Origin: Buchnera aphidicola (Melaphis rhois)
GTDB taxonomy: Bacteria > Pseudomonadota > Gammaproteobacteria > Enterobacterales > Enterobacteriaceae
NCBI RefSeq assembly: GCF_005080745.1
Contig: NZ_CP033004.1
Coordinates: 67,786 to 131,785, forward strand
DNA: 64,000 nt
Direction of reading: 5' to 3'
Below, piece after piece: positions 16,456 to 26,052 of the stretch. The number at the start of each line of letters is the position of its first letter. Position 1 is the stretch's first letter. The notes beneath the pieces were generated by a model that saw only the letters and a program-made list of their open reading frames with translations, ran no database searches and was not told where the DNA came from. The position numbers and the translations under genes are program-made.

Positions 16456-19113
16456 ATGAATTTTTTTAAAAGATTATTATTATCTATAATTTTATTATGC
16501 ACATCTTGTGTTTGTGTTTTGATCTTTTTAATTTATAGTCATTTCGGATTAAATATTGTTTGCTATCTAGTTCATTATTATATACCACAATTGGAAATAA
16601 AAAAATCGATAGGTAAATTAAATAATTGTATATTTCAAGACATAAAATATTCTACTCATAATAGAAATTTTTTCGTTAAAGAATTAAAAATAAAATTTAG
16701 TTTTAACTTTTTTAAAAATTTTTATATTTGTATTGACGAATTATCGTTTAAGAAATGTAGTTTATATATTAGCGATATTTTGTTGATGAAATCTAATAGA
16801 AAAATGTTATTCTTAAATATAGCATCTCTTTTTAGAGTTCCCGTTTTTTTTAAAAATATAATATTTGATAATTTTTACTATTCTACAAATAATATATCAT
16901 TAACTTTAGATAATTTTTTCGGAAAATGTTATTGGACTGGAGAACAGTTAGAAGGTTTATGTAGTAAAATTGATAATATTTATATCAAAACATTTCAGAA
17001 TATAGACAATGATAAAAATTTATATGATAGATTTAAAGTAAATAGAATTATGTATTTAAGAAATTTTTTAGAGCAACCTCTAAAATATTTTAAAAATTTT
17101 AATAATATTTTTCTTATTAATCTTAATATACAGAGCTTTTACAGTAATAACATATATTTTTTAGGGAAAAATAGTGTTAAGTTATCTAAGTTTTTTTTTA
17201 ATGGTCAGGTAAATGTCAGTAAAATAAATATAATAAAATTGTGTTTTCGTAGTTATAATTTTGTTAACCATATTTATGGTACTATTATCTTTAATAATAA
17301 TTTTTTAACTAATATTGTTATTAATTGCGATAACTATATAAATTATAGATATCATGAAAATGTCAGTATTATTATTAGAGGATTTTTATTACAAGACTTA
17401 AGTATAAATGCAAAATTTTTTGGTATTATAAATACAAAGATATATATCAAGTTTACTTTTAAAAAAAATAGTTCTATTTTTAATTTTAAACTGCATCTTC
17501 CGTACATTAGTATAATTGAAAATGATAACAATCATTTATTTTTAAAAAATCTAAAAATTCATATTTTAGGAAACCCATGTAATTATACTTTTGTTTTAGA
17601 TAGTACTATTAATATTCATTTAGTTTCTACAATGAAACTGCATATGTCAGGAAAAGGAAATTATTTTTCAATATTTATTGATACTATTCAATGTTTAACT
17701 ACAGATAAAAAAACAATATTTGATTATTTATTTAGTATTGTTTATTCGAAAAAAGATCTTGTGATTACTGAGTTAAATAAAAATAGTTATAATTATTATA
17801 TAAAAAATATAATGAGAAACGTAATATTCAAATTTATTAGTTTTATAAAAAGTTGTAGTTTATTATTAAATATAAAAATTTTGTTTAAAAATATTCTAGC
17901 TGTAGAAAATTTTGATAAATTAGAAAATATTAATATAATATTTCAATTAGATAAATTGAAGAGTATATGTTTAAATAGTTTTGGAAACATTAAAGGTAAT
18001 ATTAAATTTACTAATATTAATAATAATCATAAATTTTTAATAAAATGTATAGGACATAATTTGAATTTAAAAATCCTTAAAAATTCCAATATTAATTTTT
18101 TTATAATAGTACAAAAAAATAATATAAATTTTTTTGGATCTACTTTATTCATAAAAAACTGTGTTATTTTTAATTCACATGTTTTTTCATTTGTTCTGGA
18201 ATTAAACTATAATAGATATAATCATAGTTTTTATTTAAATATATTACGTAAAAATTGTTCTTTTAATTTAAATTTTCGAGGAAAATTTGATATTTATTCA
18301 AATAAATGGATTGAAATAGTAAATAATATTGATTTCGATACATTGTTCTTTAATATTCATGTTAATAAAATTATATTGAAATTTAATAATAACAATATAA
18401 TAAATCATTTAAACTTAATTGTATTAGATAAATATCTTTTGTTAAAAACAAGTATTATAAATAAAACGAAATGTGAAATATTTACTTTTCTGAATAGTAA
18501 CTATAGGAATATTTTTAATTTATTTTCAAGGTTAAGACATTTATATACTTCTCACGCATTGTTTGTGTCCAGGATCAAAATTTATTCAAATTATCGTTGC
18601 AGTAATCATCAGAAAAGGTTTAAATGGAACTTTAATATAATAAATGATAATAATGTTAATGCAGTGTTCATGGGGTTTATAAATATTAAAGAAATTGATA
18701 AAAATTTTTTTATTTCGGGTAGTGTTAATTTCAAAAATGTACCAATATCTTTATTTAAGTTATTTGAACTAAATATTGAATATATTAGCGGAATATTGAA
18801 TGGAACGCTTCGTTTTAGGGAAGACATATATAACAATATAAAATTATTAGGTAATATATCAATTGTACATTGTTGGATAAATAATTGGTTGTATGTAAGA
18901 CAATTGTATTTTAATAATATAGAATTAATTTTTAGTTCTAATAAAATTACTTTTAATAGCATCGTTCATATTAAAAGTTTGTTTGAAACTATATTTGATT
19001 TAAAAATATTAGGTTTTCATTCATGGAATAATAAAATATGTCAACGTATTTTTATTAAAGTATTTTATTTATTTTATTATAATGTTAACGTTATACATAT
19101 ATTAGATATTTAA
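16456..19113 (+). CDS. tamB: TamB-like inner-membrane protein, C-terminally truncated
   Basis: TamB (YtfN) spans the periplasm and is implicated in phospholipid and outer-membrane protein transport with TamA. An N-terminal signal-anchor (about residues 4-28) is followed by a long beta-rich, Asn/Ile/Phe/Lys-rich body. Position upstream of ppa matches E. coli ytfN-ppa. At 885 residues it is far shorter than E. coli TamB (about 1259): the C-terminal domain (DUF490) that contacts TamA is missing, and the last 25 or so residues look like frame-drift. tamA itself, upstream in E. coli, is absent here. ATG 16456 is preferred over TTG 16435 (AGGA ahead). It may be decaying. Recognition relies strongly on context. 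Confidence 0.75.
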   Translation: MNFFKRLLLSIILLCTSCVCVLIFLIYSHFGLNIVCYLVHYYIPQLEIKKSIGKLNNCIFQDIKYSTHNRNFFVKELKIKFSFNFFKNFYICIDELSFKKCSLYISDILLMKSNRKMLFLNIASLFRVPVFFKNIIFDNFYYSTNNISLTLDNFFGKCYWTGEQLEGLCSKIDNIYIKTFQNIDNDKNLYDRFKVNRIMYLRNFLEQPLKYFKNFNNIFLINLNIQSFYSNNIYFLGKNSVKLSKFFFNGQVNVSKINIIKLCFRSYNFVNHIYGTIIFNNNFLTNIVINCDNYINYRYHENVSIIIRGFLLQDLSINAKFFGIINTKIYIKFTFKKNSSIFNFKLHLPYISIIENDNNHLFLKNLKIHILGNPCNYTFVLDSTINIHLVSTMKLHMSGKGNYFSIFIDTIQCLTTDKKTIFDYLFSIVYSKKDLVITELNKNSYNYYIKNIMRNVIFKFISFIKSCSLLLNIKILFKNILAVENFDKLENINIIFQLDKLKSICLNSFGNIKGNIKFTNINNNHKFLIKCIGHNLNLKILKNSNINFFIIVQKNNINFFGSTLFIKNCVIFNSHVFSFVLELNYNRYNHSFYLNILRKNCSFNLNFRGKFDIYSNKWIEIVNNIDFDTLFFNIHVNKIILKFNNNNIINHLNLIVLDKYLLLKTSIINKTKCEIFTFLNSNYRNIFNLFSRLRHLYTSHALFVSRIKIYSNYRCSNHQKRFKWNFNIINDNNVNAVFMGFINIKEIDKNFFISGSVNFKNVPISLFKLFELNIEYISGILNGTLRFREDIYNNIKLLGNISIVHCWINNWLYVRQLYFNNIELIFSSNKITFNSIVHIKSLFETIFDLKILGFHSWNNKICQRIFIKVFYLFYYNVNVIHILDI

Positions 19114-19300
19114 ATAAAATGTCTATTTTAACAGCGATATCTTATTTTAAAAGGAATAATAGATATTCCGTTTAAAGAAATATAGCTGTTATTTATATTA
19201 TTTAAATTATAATTTTAAAGCATTTTATATATAAGTTGTTTTTAATTTTATAAAATTAAATTATTATATTATTTTTTTTTTAGTTAATGTTAGTTATTTA

Positions 19301-19816
19301 TTATTTTAATGATGATAGAATTTCTTGACACGCTATTTCTTTATCTTCCCATCCAATAATTTTGACCCATTTATTTTTTTCTAGATCTTTATAATGTTTA
19401 AAAAAATGTACAATTTGGGTTTTTAATGAGTTAGAAAGATCATTTATATTTTCTATATTAGAATATTCGTGACAAATATGTTTATTAGGGAGTGCAATAA
19501 CCTTATTATCTATTCCAGATTCATCTATCATACGTAATATCCCTATCGGTCTACATTGTATTACTGAATTAGAAATTAAAGGATATGGAGAGTGTACTAA
19601 TACGTCTATAGGATCACCATCGCAAGATAAGGTTTTATTAATAAATCCATAGTTACAAGGATAAAACATAGAAGTCGGTATAAATCTATCTACAAATAAA
19701 ATTCCTGAATTTTTGTTTATTTCATATTTTACTGGATTAGAGTGTGATGGAATTTCAATGATAACGTTTATATTATATGGAACATTCTCACCTGGAGAAA
19801 TATTTTTTAAACTCAT
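19301..19816 (-). CDS. ppa: Inorganic pyrophosphatase
   Basis: Hydrolyses pyrophosphate to drive biosynthetic reactions. 171 residues (E. coli 176). The family signature CDGDPIDVLV carries the metal-binding aspartates (D66, D68, D71), and GIDNKVIALP with the following lysines and aspartates fits the active site. The protein is soluble, with no signal peptide. ATG 19816; convergent with tamB and divergent from pmbA. Confidence 0.97.
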   Translation of the reverse strand: MSLKNISPGENVPYNINVIIEIPSHSNPVKYEINKNSGILFVDRFIPTSMFYPCNYGFINKTLSCDGDPIDVLVHSPYPLISNSVIQCRPIGILRMIDESGIDNKVIALPNKHICHEYSNIENINDLSNSLKTQIVHFFKHYKDLEKNKWVKIIGWEDKEIACQEILSSLK

Positions 19817-19927
19817 TTTTCTGCCTATTTTATTATTGATTTTTTATATTTATATTAAAGGATAAAGTTTTATTTTATTTTTTTTCAGTGTACTATAACA
19901 AATAATTTGATATTTTGATAAAAAATT

Positions 19928-21274
19928 ATGAAAACAGAACGTAATTTTACATTACAAAAACAAAAATTTAAAAATATAATTGAATATATATTAAATATAG
20001 TAAAAACTTATTCAGCTACTGCTGAAGTTTTAATTGTTTATAATATTGGTGTTAATCTTGGAGTTAGAAATAGCAAAATTGATTATGTTGAATTTAATAA
20101 TGATAGTCTTTTAACAATTAAAGTTTATAAAAATAACAGGAAAAGTATTGTTTCTTCTACTGATTTTAGTATACAAGCGATAAAAAAAATAATTTCTTGT
20201 GCGATAGATATTATTAATCATACATCTGTTGATTTGTGTTCGGGTTTACCTGATATAAAATTACTAGCAATCGGAGGTTTAAAAGACCTTAATCTATATC
20301 ATTATTGGAAATGGGATATAAATTACGCTACTCATTTAGTTTTTGTAGCCGAGCAAGAGGCTTTTAAAGTAGATAACAGAATTGTTAATACAGAAGGATC
20401 TAATTTTAATAGTTGTATGATTATGAAGGTATTTGGAAATAGTTATGGTATGTTAGAAAGTTATAATGCTACTTCGTATTTTATGTCAAGTTGCATGATA
20501 GCTAGAGAGAATGGTGATATGCAAAGAGATGTATCATATACAATTTCGAGAGATATTAGTAATCTTACGTCTCCAAAAGATATAGGTATAACAAGTGCTA
20601 ATAAAGCTTTATCTAGATTGAATTCTAAGAAGCTATCTTCTATGAAAAGTCCTGTAATTCTTTCTTCTGAGTTATCTTCAAAATTTTTTTCCTATTTAGC
20701 GCAAGCGATTAGTGGAAGTAGTGTTTATAAAAAATCGACATTTTTATTGCAAAGTTTGCATAAACAAATTTTTCCGAATTGGTTAAGTATTAAAGAAAAT
20801 CCTTATATAAGTAAAGGATTAGGATCTAAATGTTTTGATTCTGAAGGTGTTCGTACATCTTTAAAAACAATAGTTAGAAATGGTGTACTACAAACCTGGT
20901 TATTAGATAATTATTCAGCTAAAAAAATGAATTTAACTAGTACTGCTAATTCAGGAGGAATTCATAATTGGTTAATATTAGGTATTTCTAATATGAATTT
21001 AGAAGAATTAATAATATTTATGCATCGAGGTGTATTAATAACAGAATTATTGGGAGATGGTTTGAATTTAGTTACAGGAGATTATTCATGCGGTGCAGTA
21101 GGTTTTTGGATAGAAAATAGTATTATTAAAAATTCTGTTAGTGAAATTACAATTTCTGGAAATTTAAAGGATATGTTTAAAAACATTGTTTCTATAGGAA
21201 ACGATATTGATATAAGACATAAAATATTATCGGGATCTATTTTGCTATCTTCTATGCAAATATCAGGATTATAA
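19928..21274 (+). CDS. pmbA: Metalloprotease subunit PmbA (TldE)
   Basis: PmbA/TldE forms a heterodimeric protease with TldD in E. coli, where it matures microcin B17 and degrades CcdA. 448 residues (E. coli 450). Conserved stretches include VEFNNDSLLTIKVYKNNRKS, NTEGSNFNS, ENGDMQRDVSYTISRD, GSSVYKKSTFLL, SGGIHNW and GDYSCGAVGFWIEN. It is well conserved. TldD, which supplies the metal site, is not in this window. Starts at ATG 19928 with a weak Shine-Dalgarno sequence; monocistronic and convergent with rnpB. Confidence 0.95.
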   Translation: MKTERNFTLQKQKFKNIIEYILNIVKTYSATAEVLIVYNIGVNLGVRNSKIDYVEFNNDSLLTIKVYKNNRKSIVSSTDFSIQAIKKIISCAIDIINHTSVDLCSGLPDIKLLAIGGLKDLNLYHYWKWDINYATHLVFVAEQEAFKVDNRIVNTEGSNFNSCMIMKVFGNSYGMLESYNATSYFMSSCMIARENGDMQRDVSYTISRDISNLTSPKDIGITSANKALSRLNSKKLSSMKSPVILSSELSSKFFSYLAQAISGSSVYKKSTFLLQSLHKQIFPNWLSIKENPYISKGLGSKCFDSEGVRTSLKTIVRNGVLQTWLLDNYSAKKMNLTSTANSGGIHNWLILGISNMNLEELIIFMHRGVLITELLGDGLNLVTGDYSCGAVGFWIENSIIKNSVSEITISGNLKDMFKNIVSIGNDIDIRHKILSGSILLSSMQISGL

Positions 21275-21446
21275 ATTACTACAATGTATAGTAGAATATA
21301 TACTTACTATGTATTATAATAGAACATTTTATAAGTTTTAAATTAAAATAAAATGTATTTCGAACAAATATTTTTAATTTATGTTAACAATTACTATTAA
21401 CATTCATAATACAATTAAATATTATTTAATAATATTCTTTCTTTTA

Positions 21447-21821
21447 GAAGCTGATCTATAAGCCGGGTTCTGTGTGAGACAGTCATTTATCTAGGATAAT
21501 AATTACTTATTATCTCAAGCAGCCTACCCGAGTATTATTTAAAAGGGCAATTAATACATAAATACTCCTATTTGGCTTTGCTCCAGGTGGAGTTTACCTA
21601 GCCATACTGGTTACCAAGTATGCGGTGAGCTCTTACCTCACCTTTTCACCCTTTCCTTATAATACTATTTAATATTTATAGGTGGTTTGTTTTCTGTTGC
21701 ACTGGTCGTAAGCTTGCGCTTCCCAGATGTTATCTGGCACCTTTGCCCTATGGAGCCCGGACTTTCCTCTATTATTTATTTATAAATCGAGATAGATAAT
21801 AGCGACTGTCTGATCAGCTTC
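21447..21821 (-). ncRNA. rnpB: RNase P RNA (M1 RNA)
   Basis: Catalytic RNA of RNase P, which trims 5' leaders from pre-tRNAs. The minus strand starts GAAGCTGATCAGACAGTCGC and ends with CAGAACCCGGCTTATAGATC AGCTTC, the two ends pairing as helix P1. Universally conserved blocks are visible: GAGGAAAGTCCGGGCTCCAT, GACCAGTGCAACAGA, GGTAAACTCCACC and ACAGAACCCGGCTTAT. About 375 nt versus 377 in E. coli. The 5' end lies only 16 nt past the rsmI stop on the same strand, so either its promoter is inside rsmI or it is made by processing. Confidence 0.97.
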
Positions 21822-21837
21822 TATTAGGGTTTTTAAA

Positions 21838-22680
21838 TTATTTTTTACTAGTAATATGACTATATAATAAATTTTTAGAGATTTTATATAGTTTTGCTGT
21901 TATATGTATAGCTTCTTTTAATGATAGTTTTGATTGCAATATTTGTAAAGCGTTTAATACTGTTTTTGGTAAGATATTAATCTTTTTTTCTTGAAAACCT
22001 GATGTGATTATTGTTATTTCTCCTCTTATATTACATTTATTGTTTTCTAACCATGACAAAATATTTATTGATGTATTACGTTGGATAAGTTCCCATTTTT
22101 TAGTAAGTTCTTTTGCTAGTACTATTTGTCGATCTGCTCCTAATTCTTGTGTTATATCGCGCATGCTTGAAATTATCCTATTAGAAGTTTCGTAAAATAT
22201 GATGGTTCTTGTTTCTTTTTTTAAATTATTTAATAATTTTTTTCGGATTATGTTTTTAGATGGAATAAAACCTTCATAGCAAAATTTGTTATTAGATAAA
22301 CCTGAGGCACTTAAAGCAGTAATTGCTGCACAAGGACCGGGAAGAGGTACTATTTTGATTTCAAATTGATGACAATAATTTATTAAATAATAACCTGGAT
22401 CATTAATTGTCGGGGTACCAGCGTTAGAAACTAATGCAATATTTTTACCTTCTTGTAATTGTATAATTAATTTTTTACTTTTTGTTCTTTCGTTATGTTT
22501 GTTAACGGATATGATGTTTTTGATAATTTTATAGTTTCTTATTAATATTTTAGTATGATTTATGTTTTCTGCAGCAATGATATCTATTTTTTTTAGAACT
22601 GATATTGCTCGGTAAGTTATATCAGTTAGATTTCCGATGGGAGTAGGTACGATGTATAATGTTCCTTTTTTTTTATTCAT
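21838..22680 (-). CDS. rsmI: 16S rRNA (cytidine-2'-O)-methyltransferase RsmI
   Basis: Methylates the ribose of C1402 in 16S rRNA using SAM. 280 residues (E. coli 286). Family motifs: GTLYIVPTPIGNLTDITYRA, AGTPTINDPGYYLI, VPLPGPCAAITALSASGLSN and FCYEGFIPSK, and EGD-type signals up to RGEITIITSG. In VSDAGTP the aspartate is Asn here (VSNAGTP). An A9 run just after the start codon is in frame. It lies directly upstream of rnpB, as rsmI lies near rnpB in E. coli, and is divergent from fabB. Confidence 0.95.
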   Translation of the reverse strand: MNKKKGTLYIVPTPIGNLTDITYRAISVLKKIDIIAAENINHTKILIRNYKIIKNIISVNKHNERTKSKKLIIQLQEGKNIALVSNAGTPTINDPGYYLINYCHQFEIKIVPLPGPCAAITALSASGLSNNKFCYEGFIPSKNIIRKKLLNNLKKETRTIIFYETSNRIISSMRDITQELGADRQIVLAKELTKKWELIQRNTSINILSWLENNKCNIRGEITIITSGFQEKKINILPKTVLNALQILQSKLSLKEAIHITAKLYKISKNLLYSHITSKK

Positions 22681-23029
22681 TTTTATGGTTATTTATTATC
22701 ATTTTATTTATGAAATAAGTACATTAATCATAACATTTTTATAGTAAATATATGTATATGTCTTGCTATCGTAAATGTATATAAATATTATTTATTATCA
22801 GTATAAATGTTAAATATTAGTTAATTTCTTGCTTTGTTATCTTATAAAGAAATTATTGATGTTTAATGTAGCTAACTTGGATTTGTTTATTCAGAATGTC
22901 GAAATAAATATCAATATTTTTGTATAAAAGAATATTATTATTTTACGTAATATATTGTCTAAAGATTAAGTGTATTAACGTAAAGTTATTATTAATAATA
23001 ATGTTGGTTGAGTATAACGAGGTAATTTA
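22681..23029. other. Divergent promoter region between rsmI and fabB
   Basis: 349 bp with no reading frame. It must hold promoters for both divergent genes. A GAGG ribosome-binding site for fabB lies near 23020. Specific promoter boxes cannot be picked out in this base composition. Confidence 0.5.
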
Positions 23030-24250
23030 GTGAAAAGAGTAGTAATTACTGGATTAGGGATAATTTCTAGTATTGGTAATAATAAGTCGGAAGTTTTGAT
23101 TTCGTTGCTAAATACTAAATCGGGTATCTCTTTTTCAGAGGAGATGAAGCATTTTGGTATGCGTAGTCATGTATGGGGTAATATAAAATTAGATTTATCA
23201 CAATGCATAAATCGCAAGATAATGCGATTTATGAGTGATTCATCGATTTATTCATACTTATCAATGGAAGAAGCTATTAAAGATGCTAAGTTAACTCCTA
23301 AAATATATCAAAATAATTCTAGAATAGGTTTAGTTATTGGTTCTAGCGCTGGATCTCCAAAATGTCAAATACGTGGAATTAGTTCTATGAGTAAGAAAGG
23401 ACTAAAGTCAGTTAGTCCTTATGTAGCTATTCAATCTATGTCATCTAATATTTCTGCTTGTTTGGCTACTTCATTTAAAATATATGGGGTTAATTATTCT
23501 ATTAGCTCAGCATGTTCTAGTTCAGCACACTGTATAGGTAATGCAATGGAGCTAATACAGTTAGGAAAACAAGATATTATATTTGCTGGTGGAGGAGAAG
23601 AAGTAAGTTTAGAATTAGCGTGTACATTTGACGTAATGGGAGTATTGTCAACTCATTATAATGTTAATCCTACTGTATCATCTAGAGTATTTGATTTATA
23701 TCGTGATGGATTTGTCATTTCAGGAGGAGCTGGGATAGTAGTTCTAGAAGAATTAAATTATGCATTATCTAGATCAGCTAATATATATGCAGAAATTATT
23801 GGATATGGTACATCTTCTGATGGTATGAATATGGTTGTTCCATCTGGAGATGGAGCTGTTAGATGTATGAATTTGGCTATGAAAAATATACAAAATGGGT
23901 CTATAGATTACTTAAATGTACATGGTACATCTACCAAGTTAGGTGATTTAATAGAATTAAATGCTATTCGAAAGGTGTTTAACAATACTAGGATACCAAT
24001 TATTTCATCAACTAAATCTATTACCGGACATGCGCTAGGTGCATCGGGAGTACAAGAGATAATTTATAGTTTATTAATGTTAGAACATAGTTTTTTAGTT
24101 CCTAGTATTAATATTATAAAATTAGACCCTAACGCTAAAGATTGTAACATTTTAACAAATATTTTAAGAAGACGTATTTCTATTATTATGTCAAATAGTT
24201 TTGGCTTTGGTGGGACTAATGTTTCTTTAATAATTAAAAAATATTTTTAG
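23030..24250 (+). CDS. fabB: 3-oxoacyl-[acyl-carrier-protein] synthase I
   Basis: Condenses malonyl-ACP with acyl-ACP in fatty acid elongation and is needed for unsaturated fatty acids in E. coli. 406 residues, identical in length to E. coli FabB. The catalytic Cys is in SSACSSSAHC (C162); the two catalytic histidines are in HGTST and GHALGASG; the C-terminal NSFGFGGTN is intact. Translation starts at GTG 23030, as the family N-terminus MKRVVITGLG begins there, with GAGG upstream. Monocistronic, followed by a 759-bp gap. Confidence 0.97.
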   Translation: MKRVVITGLGIISSIGNNKSEVLISLLNTKSGISFSEEMKHFGMRSHVWGNIKLDLSQCINRKIMRFMSDSSIYSYLSMEEAIKDAKLTPKIYQNNSRIGLVIGSSAGSPKCQIRGISSMSKKGLKSVSPYVAIQSMSSNISACLATSFKIYGVNYSISSACSSSAHCIGNAMELIQLGKQDIIFAGGGEEVSLELACTFDVMGVLSTHYNVNPTVSSRVFDLYRDGFVISGGAGIVVLEELNYALSRSANIYAEIIGYGTSSDGMNMVVPSGDGAVRCMNLAMKNIQNGSIDYLNVHGTSTKLGDLIELNAIRKVFNNTRIPIISSTKSITGHALGASGVQEIIYSLLMLEHSFLVPSINIIKLDPNAKDCNILTNILRRRISIIMSNSFGFGGTNVSLIIKKYF

Positions 24251-25009
24251 TATTTAATAGTGATATAACGTTAAATATTTAGAAATGTAAGTAGTGTTTA
24301 TATGAAACATAAGAACTTATTTTAAGTATAAATATTTATAGATTGTATGGTTATTTTAAATAAATAGATATATAGTGTGTGATTTAAATAGTATACATAT
24401 ATTCTGTATTTATGTGTTATGAAAAGTGATTTTAAAAAAATAGAGTTTAAAGAATTTTAATTATCTCTTATAATAGAAAAACGATTTGAGTTAAATTTAA
24501 TTTTTAATTAAATTTATACTTAACATAGTGTAATAGCATTTATATAAATTCTTATAAGTTCGTATTAATAATATTTCATTTGGAATAATTATATTTTGAT
24601 TTATGTTGTGGTATAAATAATATTTTATAACAATTTTTGTTTACATTTAGATATGTATAATTTAGTAGTTATTATCATAAAATTTTGAGAATGTTTTAAT
24701 AAGTAATTATATTAATAAAGTCATAAAATATTAATTTAAAATAAATTACGTATTTTGAGATATTGAAAAATTTTATGATATTCAAGTTAATATAATAGTA
24801 TTAAAATAAAAAATATGTTAATTTTTTTGTTGTATATTTTAAATTTTAATATTGAATTAATTAATTCAAGAATTTTGTATGTTTGCTATAATATTAATAT
24901 ATGATGTATGTATGAGTTTTTAAAGCTAAAATAAAGTTTTGTTATTCTAAGTTATTAATAATATCTTACAAATAATTTTATTTTATATAATATAAAGGAA
25001 TTTCATAAA
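24251..25009. other. Gene-free stretch between fabB and talA
   Basis: 759 bp with no coding frame and no RNA gene. It joins two blocks that are not adjacent in E. coli, so it is probably a scar of lost genes. One 9-bp perfect inverted repeat (TCATAAAAT at 24721 and ATTTTATGA at 24770) with a 40-nt spacer is present, possibly by chance. The talA ribosome-binding site (AAAGGA, about 24994) is at the end. Confidence 0.55.
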
Positions 25010-25963
25010 TTGAACCGGTTAGAATCGTTAAAAAAATATAGCAAAATAGTAGTAGATAGTGGAGATATGCAATCTATACAAGAATATCTTCCTGAAGATA
25101 TTACTACGAATCCCTCTCTTATTTTAAAAGTCATAACTTTACCTAAATATGAATATATTATAAATAATTCGATAGCTTATTCAAAAAAAAAGGGAGGTAC
25201 ATATCATAATCAATTGATTAATGCTGTTGATAAAATTTCTGTTATGTTAGGACAAGAAATTTTAAGTATTATTTCTGGTAAAATTTCTACTGAAATTGAT
25301 GCACATTTATCATTTAATTCTGACATGTGTATAGAAAAATCTAAAAAAATTATTTCTATGTATGAAGAAGAAGGAATTAGTAGATCAAAAATATTGATTA
25401 AATTAGCTTCTACGTGGGAGTGCATAAAAGCGGCAGAAGAATTAAAAAAATTTAATATTAATTGTAATTTAACATTATTATTTTCTTTCGCTCAGGCAAG
25501 AGCTTGTGCTGAAGCAAATGTTTATTTAATTTCTCCTTTTGTTGGTCGAATTTATGATTGGTATAAATCTAAATCATTAATACAACAAGAATATTCAGTT
25601 GATAAAGATCCAGGGGTTTGTTCAGTTCGAAAAATATATTATTATTATAAACAATATGGATATAAAACTATAATTATGGGAGCGAGTTTTAGAAATATTC
25701 ATCAAATTTTAGCATTGTCTGGTTGTGATTACTTAACAATTTCTCCGGATTTGTTAAAGGAGTTAAAATCGAGTACTGGAAATGTTGTAAGACAATTACA
25801 TTGTCCTAAAGTAATGGAACAACCTATTGATTTACTGTCTAGAAGTCAATTTTTATGGTTACATAATGAAGAACCTATGGCTGTAGAAAAGTTGTCTGAA
25901 GGAATACGGCAATTTGGAGAAGACTATAGAAAGTTAAAACAAATCATAAAAGCAAAAATGTGA
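25010..25963 (+). CDS. talA: Transaldolase
   Basis: Non-oxidative pentose phosphate enzyme that moves a dihydroxyacetone unit between sugar phosphates. 317 residues, full length. The Schiff-base lysine is in ILIKLASTW (K131). [25 protein letters not shown] and [13 protein letters not shown] are all conserved. The start is TTG 25010, with AAAGGA about 10 nt upstream; no ATG fits the family N-terminus. An in-frame A9 run codes for Lys-Lys-Lys near residue 60. Linked to tkt as in E. coli talA-tktB, which is why talA is preferred to talB. Confidence 0.95.
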   Translation: MNRLESLKKYSKIVVDSGDMQSIQEYLPEDITTNPSLILKVITLPKYEYIINNSIAYSKKKGGTYHNQLINAVDKISVMLGQEILSIISGKISTEIDAHLSFNSDMCIEKSKKIISMYEEEGISRSKILIKLASTWECIKAAEELKKFNINCNLTLLFSFAQARACAEANVYLISPFVGRIYDWYKSKSLIQQEYSVDKDPGVCSVRKIYYYYKQYGYKTIIMGASFRNIHQILALSGCDYLTISPDLLKELKSSTGNVVRQLHCPKVMEQPIDLLSRSQFLWLHNEEPMAVEKLSEGIRQFGEDYRKLKQIIKAKM

Positions 25964-26052
25964 AAATATTTTTTTAATTCAATTGTTATATTTTATTAAA
26001 AATAATTTTTATATATTTTATAAGTATTAACAAAACATTTTAAGGAATAGTT

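Noticed and set aside
24661-24780. TCATAAAA-type repeated words as a functional repeat or CRISPR
   Set aside because: Irregular spacing, AT-only words and no spacers; expected by chance in this composition.
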